This document shows, piece by piece, positions 1 through 8,087 of a stretch of 30,243 nucleotides of DNA. Both the position numbers and the translations under genes were made by a program. The stretch comes from CAZLMF01 sp964560565 (GTDB lineage: Bacteria > Bacillota > Clostridia > Oscillospirales > Ruminococcaceae): the NCBI GenBank assembly GCA_964560565.1, contig CAZLMF010000012.1:1-30243 (forward strand), written 5' to 3'. The notes below the pieces were generated by a model, which ran no database searches, was not told the origin of the DNA, and saw nothing but the letters and a program-made list of their open reading frames with translations. The stretch's first letter is position 1. Each line of letters begins with the position of its first letter.

Positions 1-567
1 AATCTACCTTTCCTAATGCCTGTTGAGGACGTGTTCACAATTACCGGTCGTGGTACTGTTGCTACTGGTAGAGTTGAGCGTGGCCAGGTTAAGACAGGTG
101 AGGAAGTTGAGATTATCGGTCTTAGCGACGAGCGTAAGAAGTCCGTTGTTACCGGTGTTGAGATGTTCCGCAAGATTCTTGACTATGCTGAGGCAGGCGA
201 CAACATTGGTGCACTACTACGTGGTGTTCAGCGTTCAGACGTTGAGCGCGGCCAGGTTCTTTGCAAGCCCGGGACAATCAACCCACACACCAAGTTCAGC
301 GGTCAGGTTTACGTTTTAAAGAAGGAAGAGGGCGGACGCCACAAGCCTTTCTTTAACAACTACCGTCCACAGTTCTATTTCAGAACAACTGACGTTACCG
401 GAATTATCACTCTTCCTGCTGATAAGGAAATGTGTATCCCTGGTGATAACGTTGAGATTGATGTTGAGCTTATTACACCAATCGCTATTGAGGAAGGTCT
501 ACGCTTCGCTATTCGCGAGGGTGGACGTACCGTTGGCTCAGGCGTTGTTACTAAGATTAACGGCTAA
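1..567 (+). CDS. tuf: Elongation factor Tu, 3' part (5' truncated by window edge)
   Basis: EF-Tu delivers aminoacyl-tRNA to the ribosomal A site as a GTP complex in the cytoplasm. The reading frame is open from base 1 and begins inside the protein with NLPFLMPVEDVFTITGRGTV, the start of beta-barrel domain 2. It continues through domain 3 (GDNVEIDVELITPIAIEEGLRFAIREGG) to the usual C-terminus ending GVVTKING. About 188 residues are present, roughly the last half of a ~400-residue protein, so the GTPase domain lies outside the window. An ATG at base 16 is internal and is not the start. A strong terminator follows directly, so tuf ends its transcription unit here. Identity is certain from the conserved domain 2 and 3 sequence. 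Confidence 0.97.
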   Translation, partial: NLPFLMPVEDVFTITGRGTVATGRVERGQVKTGEEVEIIGLSDERKKSVVTGVEMFRKILDYAEAGDNIGALLRGVQRSDVERGQVLCKPGTINPHTKFSGQVYVLKKEEGGRHKPFFNNYRPQFYFRTTDVTGIITLPADKEMCIPGDNVEIDVELITPIAIEEGLRFAIREGGRTVGSGVVTKING

Positions 568-583
568 TCACTGCAAAAATATT

Positions 584-620
584 CTGCCTGCCACATTAAG
601 TGGCAGGCAGTTTTATTTTA
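584..620 (+). terminator. Rho-independent terminator of tuf
   Basis: A perfect 11-bp stem CTGCCTGCCAC / GTGGCAGGCAG (584-594 and 600-610) with loop ATTAA is followed by TTTTATTTTAT. It starts 17 nt after the tuf stop codon. Confidence 0.93.
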
Positions 621-637
621 TAGGAAGAAGTGCTACA

Positions 638-666
638 TTGCATTTTAACAAGAAAACAGATATAAT
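638..666 (+). promoter_or_regulatory. Sigma-A type promoter for uvrC
   Basis: TTGCAT (638-643), a 17-nt spacer and TATAAT (661-666) lie between the tuf terminator and uvrC. Expected transcription start is near 673, only about 10 nt before the GTG at 683, so the mRNA would be nearly leaderless for that start. Confidence 0.75.
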
Positions 667-682
667 ATAATTATTAGGTAAA

Positions 683-2521
683 GTGGAGGCGATAAGCATC
701 AATATTAGAATAGATTTTCTTAGAGATAAAGCAAGCAAGCTTACCGTTTCGCCTGGTGTTTACCTTATGAAGGACGAAAGTGGAAAAATCATCTATGTAG
801 GCAAGGCGAAAGCTCTTAAAAACCGCGTAATAAGTTACTTTCGTGATGCTTCCGACCATAGCTTGAAAACAAAAAAGCTTGTTGAGCATATATATAACTT
901 CGACTTCATTGTCACAGGGAACGAATTTGAGGCGCTTGTGCTTGAATGTAGCTTGATAAAACAGTATACACCAAAGTACAATATCCTACTAAAGGATGAC
1001 AAGGGCTACCATTATATAAAGATAGATACAAGCGAATACCCCCGCATAACCACCGCAAAGAACAAGCAGGACACAAACGCTGAATATATAGGGCCGTACA
1101 CTGGCGTATTTACAGTTTCACAAGCTGTTGACGAGGCGAATCGCATTTTTATGCTTCCAACCTGCACAAGGCGCTTTCCTCAGGACTTTGGCAAGGAAAG
1201 ACCGTGCCTAAATTATCATATCAAGCGTTGCAGTGGGGTTTGCATGGGTAAGGTTACCTCACAGGATTATCGTGAGCAAGTAAATGCAGCTCTTGATTAT
1301 ATTAAAAGCGGCTCAGTTTCTTCTGTGGAGCAGATGACCGAGCAGATGGAGCAAGCGGCAGGGGAGCTAGACTTTGAGCGTGCTGCAAAGCTGCGTGATC
1401 GTATAGCAGCAATTCAAAGAGTAAATGCCAAACAGCGCATTATCGGCGATAATGCCAAGGATTTTGACCTTATAGCACTTGCGCAAAATGGTGAAAGTGC
1501 TTGCGTTTCGGTTATACTATATCGTGACGGTAGGTTAACTGATAAGGATGACTTCTTTTTGGGTGAAACCTATGAACAGTCTGCAATGCGCAAGGATTTT
1601 CTTATGAGCTACTACTCAACCAAAAGCGAAATACCTCGTGAAGTCTACATTGACGATGAAGTTGAGGATATTGAGTTGATTGAGCAGTATTTGCGTGAGC
1701 GTGTGCAACATGCGGTGACGCTGAGTGTACCAAAGCGTGGAGAAATGCTTAAACATACAATGATGGCAAAAGCAAATGCAAGCGAATATCTATCCCTGCG
1801 TGTCGGCAGGACAGGAAAGGAGATAACTGCCCTTGACGAGCTGGGGAAGCTTCTTGGCTTGCAAAGCACACCGATATATATTGAGGCATACGACATATCA
1901 AACCTTGGCGAAACAGCAGTTGTGGGCGGTATGGTTGTATTTGAGAATGGGCGCCCCCTTAAGTCCGCATACAGACGATTCTCCGTTAACGGCGTACAGG
2001 GGCAAAACGACTACGCAAGCATGGCTGAGGTGCTAGAGCGCAGATTTAAGCGCTATCTTGAAGGGGATGAGAGCTTTAGCCGCTTACCCGACCTCATATT
2101 GCTTGACGGTGGCAAGGGGCAGGTGGGTGCTGTTGAACCTATTCTTGCGCACATGGATATTAACGTACCGCTTTTTGGCATGGTAAAGGATGCAAGGCAC
2201 CGCACAAGAGCGATAGCCCTCGCAGGAGGAGAAATAGCCATATCACGCAACCGTGCGGCATTTTCACTTGTGACACGCATACAGGACGAGGTACATCGTT
2301 TTGCCATTGAGTATCAGCGTAAGCGTCATAGCAAAACTACCTATGAGCTTGAACTAACCAAAGTAAAAGGCATAGGACAAGCAAAAGCAACCGCAATACT
2401 TAAAGCCTTTAAGACAAAAGCGGCGATTAAGCAGGCAAGTATTGAGCAACTACGTGAGGTTGTAAAAGTAAGCGATGAAAAAGCGCAGGAGCTATATGAT
2501 TTCATACAGCAAACATTTTAA
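683..2521 (+). CDS. uvrC: UvrABC excinuclease subunit C
   Basis: UvrC makes both incisions during nucleotide excision repair once UvrB is loaded on damaged DNA. The 612-residue length is normal. Visible in order: GIY-YIG nuclease domain (SPGVYLMKDESGKIIYVGKA, about 23-42); four cysteines at 161, 175, 183 and 187, fitting the Fe-S cluster known in UvrC; a UVR motif for UvrB contact (about 204-240); the RNase H-like nuclease with YDISNLGE and LILLDGGKGQ; and a C-terminal helix-hairpin-helix (KVKGIGQAKA). The start is uncertain. GTG at 683 has only a weak AGG upstream, while a perfect GGAGG at 685-689 lies just inside the frame and would suit an unusual start at ATC 698 or ATT 704. It has its own promoter and no visible terminator. 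Confidence 0.95.
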   Translation: MEAISINIRIDFLRDKASKLTVSPGVYLMKDESGKIIYVGKAKALKNRVISYFRDASDHSLKTKKLVEHIYNFDFIVTGNEFEALVLECSLIKQYTPKYNILLKDDKGYHYIKIDTSEYPRITTAKNKQDTNAEYIGPYTGVFTVSQAVDEANRIFMLPTCTRRFPQDFGKERPCLNYHIKRCSGVCMGKVTSQDYREQVNAALDYIKSGSVSSVEQMTEQMEQAAGELDFERAAKLRDRIAAIQRVNAKQRIIGDNAKDFDLIALAQNGESACVSVILYRDGRLTDKDDFFLGETYEQSAMRKDFLMSYYSTKSEIPREVYIDDEVEDIELIEQYLRERVQHAVTLSVPKRGEMLKHTMMAKANASEYLSLRVGRTGKEITALDELGKLLGLQSTPIYIEAYDISNLGETAVVGGMVVFENGRPLKSAYRRFSVNGVQGQNDYASMAEVLERRFKRYLEGDESFSRLPDLILLDGGKGQVGAVEPILAHMDINVPLFGMVKDARHRTRAIALAGGEIAISRNRAAFSLVTRIQDEVHRFAIEYQRKRHSKTTYELELTKVKGIGQAKATAILKAFKTKAAIKQASIEQLREVVKVSDEKAQELYDFIQQTF

Positions 2522-2522
2522 C

Positions 2523-2551
2523 TGGACTTTTTCACCTGCATAGTATATAAT
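2523..2551 (+). promoter_or_regulatory. Promoter for rsmD-coaD operon
   Basis: TGGACT (2523-2528), a 17-nt spacer and TATAAT (2546-2551); a second overlapping TATAAT lies at 2551-2556. It sits directly after the uvrC stop codon and 32 nt before the rsmD start. Confidence 0.65.
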
Positions 2552-2582
2552 ATAATTTGAATAAAGTTTTGGAGAATGAATA

Positions 2583-3131
2583 ATGCGAGTAATTACAGGC
2601 ATAGCCAGAGGCACACGCCTTAGAACCCTAGATGGTATAGATGTTCGCCCCACGTCCGAAAAGGTAAAGGAAGCGGTTTTTTCTGCTATTCAGTTTGAGA
2701 TTGAGCAAGCTAGAGTCCTTGACTTGTTTGCAGGCAGCGGTCAACTCGGCATTGAGGCACTTAGCCGTGGCGCAAAATACACTGTATTTATTGACAACAG
2801 TCCTAACTCAATAGCAGTTATAAAAGAAAACATAAAAGCCTGCAAACTTGACGGACAAGCAAAGGTCAATAACATTGACTATAACGCATTTTTGAATACA
2901 ACTGATGAAGTTTTCGATATTGCATTCGTTGACCCTCCCTATGAAAGCCCCGCAATTTTTCGAGCACTGGATAAGCTGTCGTCAAGAATGAGCGATAGTG
3001 GAATTGTTGTATGTGAGCATAAAAGAGGGCTGCGTATGCCCGAGGAAACTGGCCGCCTGAAGCTGTATAGGCAATACGATTACAGTAAAACTCAGGTATC
3101 AATATACAAGATTGAGGAGTTAAGCGAATGA
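2583..3131 (+). CDS. rsmD: 16S rRNA (guanine966-N2)-methyltransferase RsmD
   Basis: RsmD methylates G966 of 16S rRNA using S-adenosylmethionine. The 182-residue protein has the family N-terminus MRVITGIARGTRL, the SAM-binding motif I DLFAGSGQLGIEALSRGA (about residues 48-65) and the catalytic (N/D)PPY motif in the DPPY form within AFVDPPYES (about 117-125). Length and motif order match the family. ATG at 2583 is preceded by GGAG. The stop codon overlaps the next start (ATGA at 3128-3131), so rsmD and coaD are probably translationally coupled; this pairing is common in Firmicutes. Confidence 0.93.
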   Translation: MRVITGIARGTRLRTLDGIDVRPTSEKVKEAVFSAIQFEIEQARVLDLFAGSGQLGIEALSRGAKYTVFIDNSPNSIAVIKENIKACKLDGQAKVNNIDYNAFLNTTDEVFDIAFVDPPYESPAIFRALDKLSSRMSDSGIVVCEHKRGLRMPEETGRLKLYRQYDYSKTQVSIYKIEELSE

Positions 3132-3613
3132 GTATTGCAGTATGTCCGGGCAGCTTTGATCCCGTCACACTTGGGCATGTGGATATTATATCTAGAGCCT
3201 CACGTCTTTTCGACAAGTTAATAGTATTAGTGTCTGTCAACCCTGAAAAGGAGGCTAGCTTTACTATTACAGAGCGTGTTAATATGCTTAAAACCATAAC
3301 CTCAGACATGAAAAACATTGAAATTGATACCTTCGACGGACTTCTTGCAGACTATGTTCGCGACATTGGTGCTAATGCCATTGTAAAGGGACTTAGGGCT
3401 GTGTCCGACTTTGAGTATGAGTTTCAGATGGCACTTGCTAATAAAAAACTATATAATGCCGCGGAAACAATTTTCCTTACCACAAGTGCAGAAAATATGT
3501 ACCTTAGCTCAAGTGTTGTAAAACAAATTGCACGCTTTGGTGGCGATATAAGTGAATTTGTGCCGGAGAGTATATGTGATGATATAAATATCCGTTTAAG
3601 GAAGGGTGTATAA
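3128..3613 (+). CDS. coaD: Phosphopantetheine adenylyltransferase
   Basis: CoaD transfers AMP from ATP to 4'-phosphopantetheine, giving dephospho-CoA, the penultimate step of coenzyme A synthesis. The protein has 161 residues, the usual size. The nucleotidyltransferase signature TxGH is at residues 14-17 in GSFDPVTLGHVDI; the family segments KGLRAVSDFEYEFQMA and YLSSSVVKQIARFGGD follow. It overlaps rsmD by 4 nt and its TAA overlaps the next ATG by 1 nt, so the three genes form one tightly coupled operon. Confidence 0.96.
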   Translation: MSIAVCPGSFDPVTLGHVDIISRASRLFDKLIVLVSVNPEKEASFTITERVNMLKTITSDMKNIEIDTFDGLLADYVRDIGANAIVKGLRAVSDFEYEFQMALANKKLYNAAETIFLTTSAENMYLSSSVVKQIARFGGDISEFVPESICDDINIRLRKGV

Positions 3614-4065
3614 TGATGAATGTTGATGAAATACTCGATATAATGGACGAGTTGCTTGATAAGTCCCTTGGCGTTCCGCTTTCTGGAGGTAAATGCCTTG
3701 TTGATGCGGAAAAATTGCGTGACCTTATCAATGACGTTCGGCTAAATATGCCTTCTGAGGTAAAGCAAGCGAAGATTATCGTTGCTGATCGCAAGATTAT
3801 TCTTTCCGAAGCTAAGCGTGAAGCGGACGCAATTGCTGCAAAAGCTCAAGAAAAAGCAGTCATTATGGTGTCTAATGAGGAGATTGTCAAGCAGGCACAG
3901 ACAAAGGCAAGCGCCCTCATTGCCGATGCACAGGGCAAGTCCCGTGAGTTGCGCAATGCAACTAACGAATACTGCGATAAAACCCTTAACGTTATCGAGG
4001 AAATGCTTTGCAAGAACCTCAATGATGTTAAAAAAACTCGTGTTGTGCTTAAACAGGTTAAGTAG
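3613..4065 (+). CDS. Coiled-coil protein of unknown function, ATPase subunit-B/E-like
   Basis: A 150-residue soluble protein with no membrane segment. Residues from about 55 onward are a long charged alanine-, lysine- and glutamate-rich helix (for example ILSEAKREADAIAAKAQEKA) resembling the stalk subunits of F- or V-type ATPases and DivIVA-like coiled coils. The N-terminal 35 residues (MMNVDEILDIMDELLDKS) look like a small separate helical segment with a proline/glycine-rich linker. Similar proteins are often annotated simply as ATPase beside coaD in Clostridia. The resemblance is to a coiled coil, not to a nucleotide-binding fold; no Walker motif is visible. Function is unknown. It is the last gene of the rsmD operon. 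ATG at 3616 is an alternative start. Confidence 0.8.
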   Translation: MMNVDEILDIMDELLDKSLGVPLSGGKCLVDAEKLRDLINDVRLNMPSEVKQAKIIVADRKIILSEAKREADAIAAKAQEKAVIMVSNEEIVKQAQTKASALIADAQGKSRELRNATNEYCDKTLNVIEEMLCKNLNDVKKTRVVLKQVK

Positions 4066-4071
4066 CTTTAT

Positions 4072-4102
4072 AAAAAAACGGTGGCTGATGCCACCGTTTT
4101 TT
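4072..4102. terminator. Bidirectional terminator between the coaD operon and dcd
   Basis: Stem CGGTGGC / GCCACCG (4079-4085 and 4090-4096) with loop TGAT is flanked by seven A on the left and six T on the right, so it can stop converging transcription from both strands. It lies between a plus-strand stop at 4065 and the minus-strand dcd stop at 4101. Confidence 0.9.
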
Positions 4103-4622
4103 ATTTCTCGAAATCTTTATAAAGTAGGCTTGGTTGAATACCTGTATTGTTTTGGTACTTGCCACTTTTGTAAAGGTTGACATCGCCTACAATGTCATGG
4201 TAGTAGATTTGGCATATTTCAACTCCTGCGTAAATGCGAATAGGCTGTACACAAAAAATCTCCAAAGTCCAGTAGCCTGAAAAGCCAATATCACCAAACC
4301 CAGCAGTTACATGGATAAAAAGTCCCAGTCTGCCTATTGAGGAGCGTCCCTCGAGCATTGGCACATAGCGTTCAGTTCTCGTATGCTCAACCGTTCTGCC
4401 CAGATAAAGCTTATTAGGCTCAAGGAGCAAACCATCCTCGGGGATAATAATTTTGCTTGTGGGGTTTGGAATTTTCATATCCAAAGGCTCATTGTTATAA
4501 ACCAATAGCTCATTATGAAGGGATAAGTTATAACTATTGGGGTTTATTCTTTTTGGATCAAAGGGGTCGATAAAAATGTTTTTACCGATGTTCTTTTCAA
4601 TTTCCTTGCCGGATAGTATCAT
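4101..4622 (-). CDS. dcd: dCTP deaminase, possibly the dUMP-forming type
   Basis: Dcd-family enzymes deaminate dCTP on the way to dTMP. The 173-residue protein shows the family core: EGRSSIGRLGLFIHVTAGFG (about 91-110), the catalytic glutamate region WTLEIF, and the C-terminal nucleotide-closing segment SGKYQNNTG. The stretch TAGFGDIGFSG is closer to my recollection of the bifunctional deaminase/dUTPases (TAGFIDPGF-like) than to monofunctional E. coli Dcd (TAHRIDPGW-like), so the product may be dUMP. That assignment is inference. ATG at 4622 has GAGG upstream. It is the last gene of the lysine-riboswitch operon, 21 nt after the ACT gene, and ends at the bidirectional terminator. Confidence 0.88.
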   Translation of the reverse strand: MILSGKEIEKNIGKNIFIDPFDPKRINPNSYNLSLHNELLVYNNEPLDMKIPNPTSKIIIPEDGLLLEPNKLYLGRTVEHTRTERYVPMLEGRSSIGRLGLFIHVTAGFGDIGFSGYWTLEIFCVQPIRIYAGVEICQIYYHDIVGDVNLYKSGKYQNNTGIQPSLLYKDFEK

Positions 4623-4643
4623 TGATAGTCCTCACTTTTATGA

Positions 4644-5108
4644 TTATTTATCAAATGCTCTGCTTATTGCCTCGACGGCTCTGTCCTCGTCGGTACCTGC
4701 CACTAAAACGGACATATCATCTTCGCTTGTGGTTATCATAAGGCTTGAAAGCCCTTGTGAGCTAAGGGCGGAAAACACCGTAGCAGCAAAGCCTGCGCTT
4801 GAAATCATATCCTGTGAGGTAATGGTGATTTTAGCATTGCCACTGCTGATAAGCGGGGTAAAGCCGCCAAGTGCGGCCGCCATACCAAGGAGCTTAGGAA
4901 AATCCTCATCCCCTACTGTGAAAGCAAAGGAAACAAGCTCTGATTTTGGTGGTGTAAGAGAAATCATATCAATACAAACACCCTCAGATGCAACATAGGA
5001 AAATACATTGGGTATAAAGTTGTTGCCAGCAGGGATGTCTGAATAGTTGATGATAGTAACTGCCTCGGTGGTAAAGACATCAATATTATTAGGGTTAATA
5101 TCGCACAT
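4644..5108 (-). CDS. Stand-alone tandem ACT-domain protein, aspartokinase regulatory-domain-like
   Basis: A 154-residue protein made only of two ACT-like modules. Residues ~13-80 have the ACT pattern with a VCIDMISLT strand-helix turn. Residues ~90-154 contain MITTSEDDMSVLVAGTDEDR followed by AVEAISRAF, which closely resembles the C-terminal ACT of aspartokinases (MISTSE...SVLV...AV.ALH.AF). No kinase domain is present. ATG at 5108 is chosen because GGAG lies 8 nt upstream; a GTG at 5117 overlaps the capA stop (GTGA) and would add three residues. The position in the lysine operon downstream of asd, dapA and dapB suggests an amino-acid-sensing role, perhaps acting in trans on aspartokinase. 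That is inference; the family only supports ligand binding. Confidence 0.85.
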   Translation of the reverse strand: MCDINPNNIDVFTTEAVTIINYSDIPAGNNFIPNVFSYVASEGVCIDMISLTPPKSELVSFAFTVGDEDFPKLLGMAAALGGFTPLISSGNAKITITSQDMISSAGFAATVFSALSSQGLSSLMITTSEDDMSVLVAGTDEDRAVEAISRAFDK

Positions 5109-5113
5109 TAGTA

Positions 5114-6376
5114 TCACTCCAGTTCGTCAACTAAGTACTTGTCGGTGATTACGGTGTCGAAAATATTTTTTGACATCTCATAGCTATAAGGCACACCCCA
5201 TACAGGCAGCAAGCCATGTTTATTAGCAAGCTCAGGAGTGTAGTCTTTAAAAGGTATAATGCGCAAATTTGCAACACTTGCCTCATAATGCGTTACAATC
5301 GGCATTACTGCAATATTGCTAAACTCAATTGGACCGGGATTTCCGTCCTCATCATAGCTGCGTGATACAGTAAAATCAAATAGTCCTCCTGCCATTGGGC
5401 CTGTAAGGTTTTGAGATGAGATAAGGTTGCCAAGGGAGTAGAAACAAAGCACCTTTCTGCCATCTGCCGCATCAATAGTCACAATCGGCTGTAAAACGTG
5501 AGGGTGAGTGCCTAGAATAACATCAGCGCCCCAGTCCGCAAACTTCTGCGCAAGGTCAACCTGCACATAGTTTGGCTCATATGCCCCCTCAATACCCCAG
5601 TGGACGTTGACAACCACAACATCGGAAACCTCACGAGCACGCTTGATTTGGTCATACATTTTATCCTCTTCATGGGTATAGATAATCTCGACAGGGGAGC
5701 TTGCAGGGAGATTTAAGCCGTTAGTCGAAAAGGTAAAGCCTAAAAATGAGAAAGTGAGCCCATTTTTTTCTACAGTGCGAATATTGTTCATGTCCTCCTC
5801 ATCACGATAAACGCCCACTACGGTTGCATCGGGTTGAGTATCCCAAAAATCCATGGTGGCAATTGCGCCGCCCTCACCCTTGTCAATTATATGGTTTGTG
5901 GCATGGTTGAAAACATCAAATCCAAGCTTTACCATATGGCGACCATAATCGGTGGGGGTACTAAAAAGCGGATAGTTTGAGGGTGCGTAAACATCGCCGC
6001 AAAGAGGGGTTTCCTGATTGAGCACAGCGATATCCGCAAGGGGTATGTATTTTGCAATAAGCTCATACTGATATGTCGGGTCATAACCCTCAAGCCCTTT
6101 TTCCTTTGCGTATTTTTCTGCTTGCAGGAAAAGAGAACCATGGATAAGGTTATCGCCGGCAGCAATAAAACGCACAACGCTAGGCTCGGTAACAACAACA
6201 GGCTCTGTAGTAGTTGTAGCGGTTGTAGTATCTGCGTTTGAAGTTGAGGTTCCAGTTTGCGATGATTCATTCTCATCTCCGCCTACAGGATTAGCAGGCT
6301 CAAAAAGACTGCACGCTGAAAGCGATATTGCAGCTATTAGTGCAATTAATATACCATTTCTAGTTTTACTTCTCAT
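5114..6376 (-). CDS. CapA-family lipoprotein (PGA_cap metallophosphatase-like)
   Basis: A 420-residue predicted lipoprotein. Residues 1-21 form a signal peptide ending in the lipobox LSAC with the lipidated Cys at 22. A Thr/Ser/Glu-rich linker (about 30-66) follows, then the CapA/PGA_cap domain, a calcineurin-like fold: GDN at 74-76, NQE at 120-122, NHATNH at 157-162, VHWGIE near 260 and GTHPHV near 290. CapA proteins are known from poly-gamma-glutamate capsule synthesis, but most family members are uncharacterised and no capB or capC is nearby. Its place in a lysine/diaminopimelate operon hints at a cell-envelope job (inference). ATG at 6376 has GAGG five bases upstream. Its stop overlaps the possible GTG of the ACT gene. 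Confidence 0.88.
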   Translation of the reverse strand: MRSKTRNGILIALIAAISLSACSLFEPANPVGGDENESSQTGTSTSNADTTTATTTTEPVVVTEPSVVRFIAAGDNLIHGSLFLQAEKYAKEKGLEGYDPTYQYELIAKYIPLADIAVLNQETPLCGDVYAPSNYPLFSTPTDYGRHMVKLGFDVFNHATNHIIDKGEGGAIATMDFWDTQPDATVVGVYRDEEDMNNIRTVEKNGLTFSFLGFTFSTNGLNLPASSPVEIIYTHEEDKMYDQIKRAREVSDVVVVNVHWGIEGAYEPNYVQVDLAQKFADWGADVILGTHPHVLQPIVTIDAADGRKVLCFYSLGNLISSQNLTGPMAGGLFDFTVSRSYDEDGNPGPIEFSNIAVMPIVTHYEASVANLRIIPFKDYTPELANKHGLLPVWGVPYSYEMSKNIFDTVITDKYLVDELE

Positions 6377-6400
6377 GTTAGCCTCATTTCAAAATCTTTT

Positions 6401-7150
6401 TTATACTAAGTCCTTCATTGAGTAAAGACCCTTTTCCTTGCCTACAAGGTAAATCGCAGCGTTTAGAGAGCCTACCGCAAAGACTTCCTTTGAAGCGGCA
6501 GAATGTGAAAGGGTAATGACCTCATCCCTGCCTGCAAAAATGACTTCATGCTCTCCAACTATAGTTCCGCCACGAACGCTATGAATACCTATCTCTCGTG
6601 GGTTTCTCTTTTGACGATGTGAATGGCGGTCATATACATATCTATATCCATCCTCAAGAGCGTCATTTATAGAATCAGCAAGCATAATAGCAGTACCACT
6701 TGGCGCATCAATCTTTTGGTTATGATGCTTTTCGACAATCTCAATATCAAACTGACCGCCTAATAGCTGTGCCGCCTTGCGTGAAAGCTCACAAAGGAGA
6801 TTTATCCCAAGGGACATATTAAATGTGAAGAAAATCGGGATTTGCTCAGCAGCTGACTTTATCTGAAGTATTTGCTCTTCTGAATAGCCGGTTGTAGCAA
6901 AAACAACAGGCACATTGTTCATTTTGGCATAGGAGAGCAAATCCTCCAGCAAGGTAGGATGGGAGTAGTCGATGATAACATCCGGCAGCGAAGGCAGCTC
7001 GAAGGGTTTCTCATAAATAGGGAAGTCAGCGTATGGCACAGTATTCTTATCAATGCCAGCCATCGCCAAGCAATCATTGCGCTCACCTATACAGCTATAA
7101 ATAACACGCCCCATCTTTCCGTTTGCGCCGCTTATAACAATTTTTTTCAC
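6401..7150 (-). CDS. dapB: 4-hydroxy-tetrahydrodipicolinate reductase
   Basis: DapB reduces the dehydrated DapA product to tetrahydrodipicolinate with NAD(P)H in lysine and diaminopimelate synthesis. From GTG 7150 the protein has 249 residues: KKIVISGANGKMGRVI is the nucleotide-binding glycine motif, FATTGYSEEQ and FTFNMSLGINL are family segments, and EKHHNQKIDAPSGTA is the catalytic signature with paired histidines and lysine. GTG 7150 is preferred because AGGTGG lies about 8 nt upstream and the protein then starts just before the Rossmann strand; an in-frame GTG at 7162 would add MGRS but has no ribosome-binding site. It follows dapA closely, separated by fewer than 20 nt. Confidence 0.95.
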   Translation of the reverse strand: MKKIVISGANGKMGRVIYSCIGERNDCLAMAGIDKNTVPYADFPIYEKPFELPSLPDVIIDYSHPTLLEDLLSYAKMNNVPVVFATTGYSEEQILQIKSAAEQIPIFFTFNMSLGINLLCELSRKAAQLLGGQFDIEIVEKHHNQKIDAPSGTAIMLADSINDALEDGYRYVYDRHSHRQKRNPREIGIHSVRGGTIVGEHEVIFAGRDEVITLSHSAASKEVFAVGSLNAAIYLVGKEKGLYSMKDLV

Positions 7151-7168
7151 GCTACGTCCCACCTTTAC

Positions 7169-8056
7169 TTAAATTAAGTCCATGCGCTCCATCGAAGCCT
7201 TTAGCTTCGCAATTTGAACGTCAGTCATGCCAATTAGTGGTGCTCTGCACTCACCTACATCCATGCCCATAAGGTTCATAGCTTCCTTAACAGGAATGGG
7301 ATTCACATCGATAAACATATTATTTGCAACTTCAAGCAGCTTAAACTGAAGCTCACAAGCTTTTTTGAAGTCGCCATCAAGGCAAAACTGTGTAATGTCA
7401 TGTACTTCCTTAGGCATACAGTTGCTTAAAACTGAGATAACTCCAATGCCGCCTAAGGACATAATAGGAATGATTTGGTCATCGTTTCCGCTGTAAATAT
7501 CCAAGGAATCACCGCATTTTGCGGCAACCTCAGCTATAAGGCTTATATTGCCGCTTGCTTCCTTAGTAGCAACAATATAAGGGTGCTTTGCAAGCTCACA
7601 ATACGCATCCAAAGAAATGCTCATACCTGTGCGGCTGGGAACATTGTAGATTATACAGGGTAGCTGCACTGCATCAGCAATGGATGTAAAGTGCGCCACA
7701 AGCCCTCTCTGTGAGGTTTTGTTGTAGTATGGAGTAACCTGCAAAAGAGCGTCAGCGCCGACACGCTTAGCCTCTTTGGACATGAAAATCGCATAGGCGG
7801 TATCGTTGCTGCCAGTCCCTGCAATAACAGGAACACGCTTAGCCACCTTTTCAACCGCAAAACGCATGACTTCAACATGCTCATCATCTGTCATGGTAGA
7901 TGCCTCACCGGTTGTGCCGCAGACGATTATTGCGTCGGTATTGTTCGCGATTTGAAACTCAATAAGCTCCTCAAACCGCTTGTAATTTATACTTCCATCG
8001 GTGTTCATTGGGGTGACAATTGCCACGCCTGCACCTGTAAAAATTGAATTTGACAT
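7169..8056 (-). CDS. dapA: 4-hydroxy-tetrahydrodipicolinate synthase
   Basis: DapA condenses pyruvate with aspartate semialdehyde, the committed step to diaminopimelate and lysine. The 295-residue class I aldolase shows GTTGEAST (residues 47-54, pyruvate-binding threonines), YNVPSRTG with the catalytic Tyr137, and the Schiff-base Lys165 in ATKEASGN. ATG at 8056 is chosen: AGAGGAAGG lies 5 nt upstream and MSNSIFTGAGVA matches the family N-terminus. A TTG at 8080 would add eight residues and lacks support. It lies between asd (31 nt upstream) and dapB in the riboswitch-controlled operon. Confidence 0.97.
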   Translation of the reverse strand: MSNSIFTGAGVAIVTPMNTDGSINYKRFEELIEFQIANNTDAIIVCGTTGEASTMTDDEHVEVMRFAVEKVAKRVPVIAGTGSNDTAYAIFMSKEAKRVGADALLQVTPYYNKTSQRGLVAHFTSIADAVQLPCIIYNVPSRTGMSISLDAYCELAKHPYIVATKEASGNISLIAEVAAKCGDSLDIYSGNDDQIIPIMSLGGIGVISVLSNCMPKEVHDITQFCLDGDFKKACELQFKLLEVANNMFIDVNPIPVKEAMNLMGMDVGECRAPLIGMTDVQIAKLKASMERMDLI

Positions 8057-8087
8057 AAGAACCTTCCTCTCGTATATCAAGCTTGTA

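Noticed and set aside
2866..3318. 150-codon minus-strand frame across rsmD and coaD
   Set aside because: It is antisense to two well-supported genes and shows no family features.
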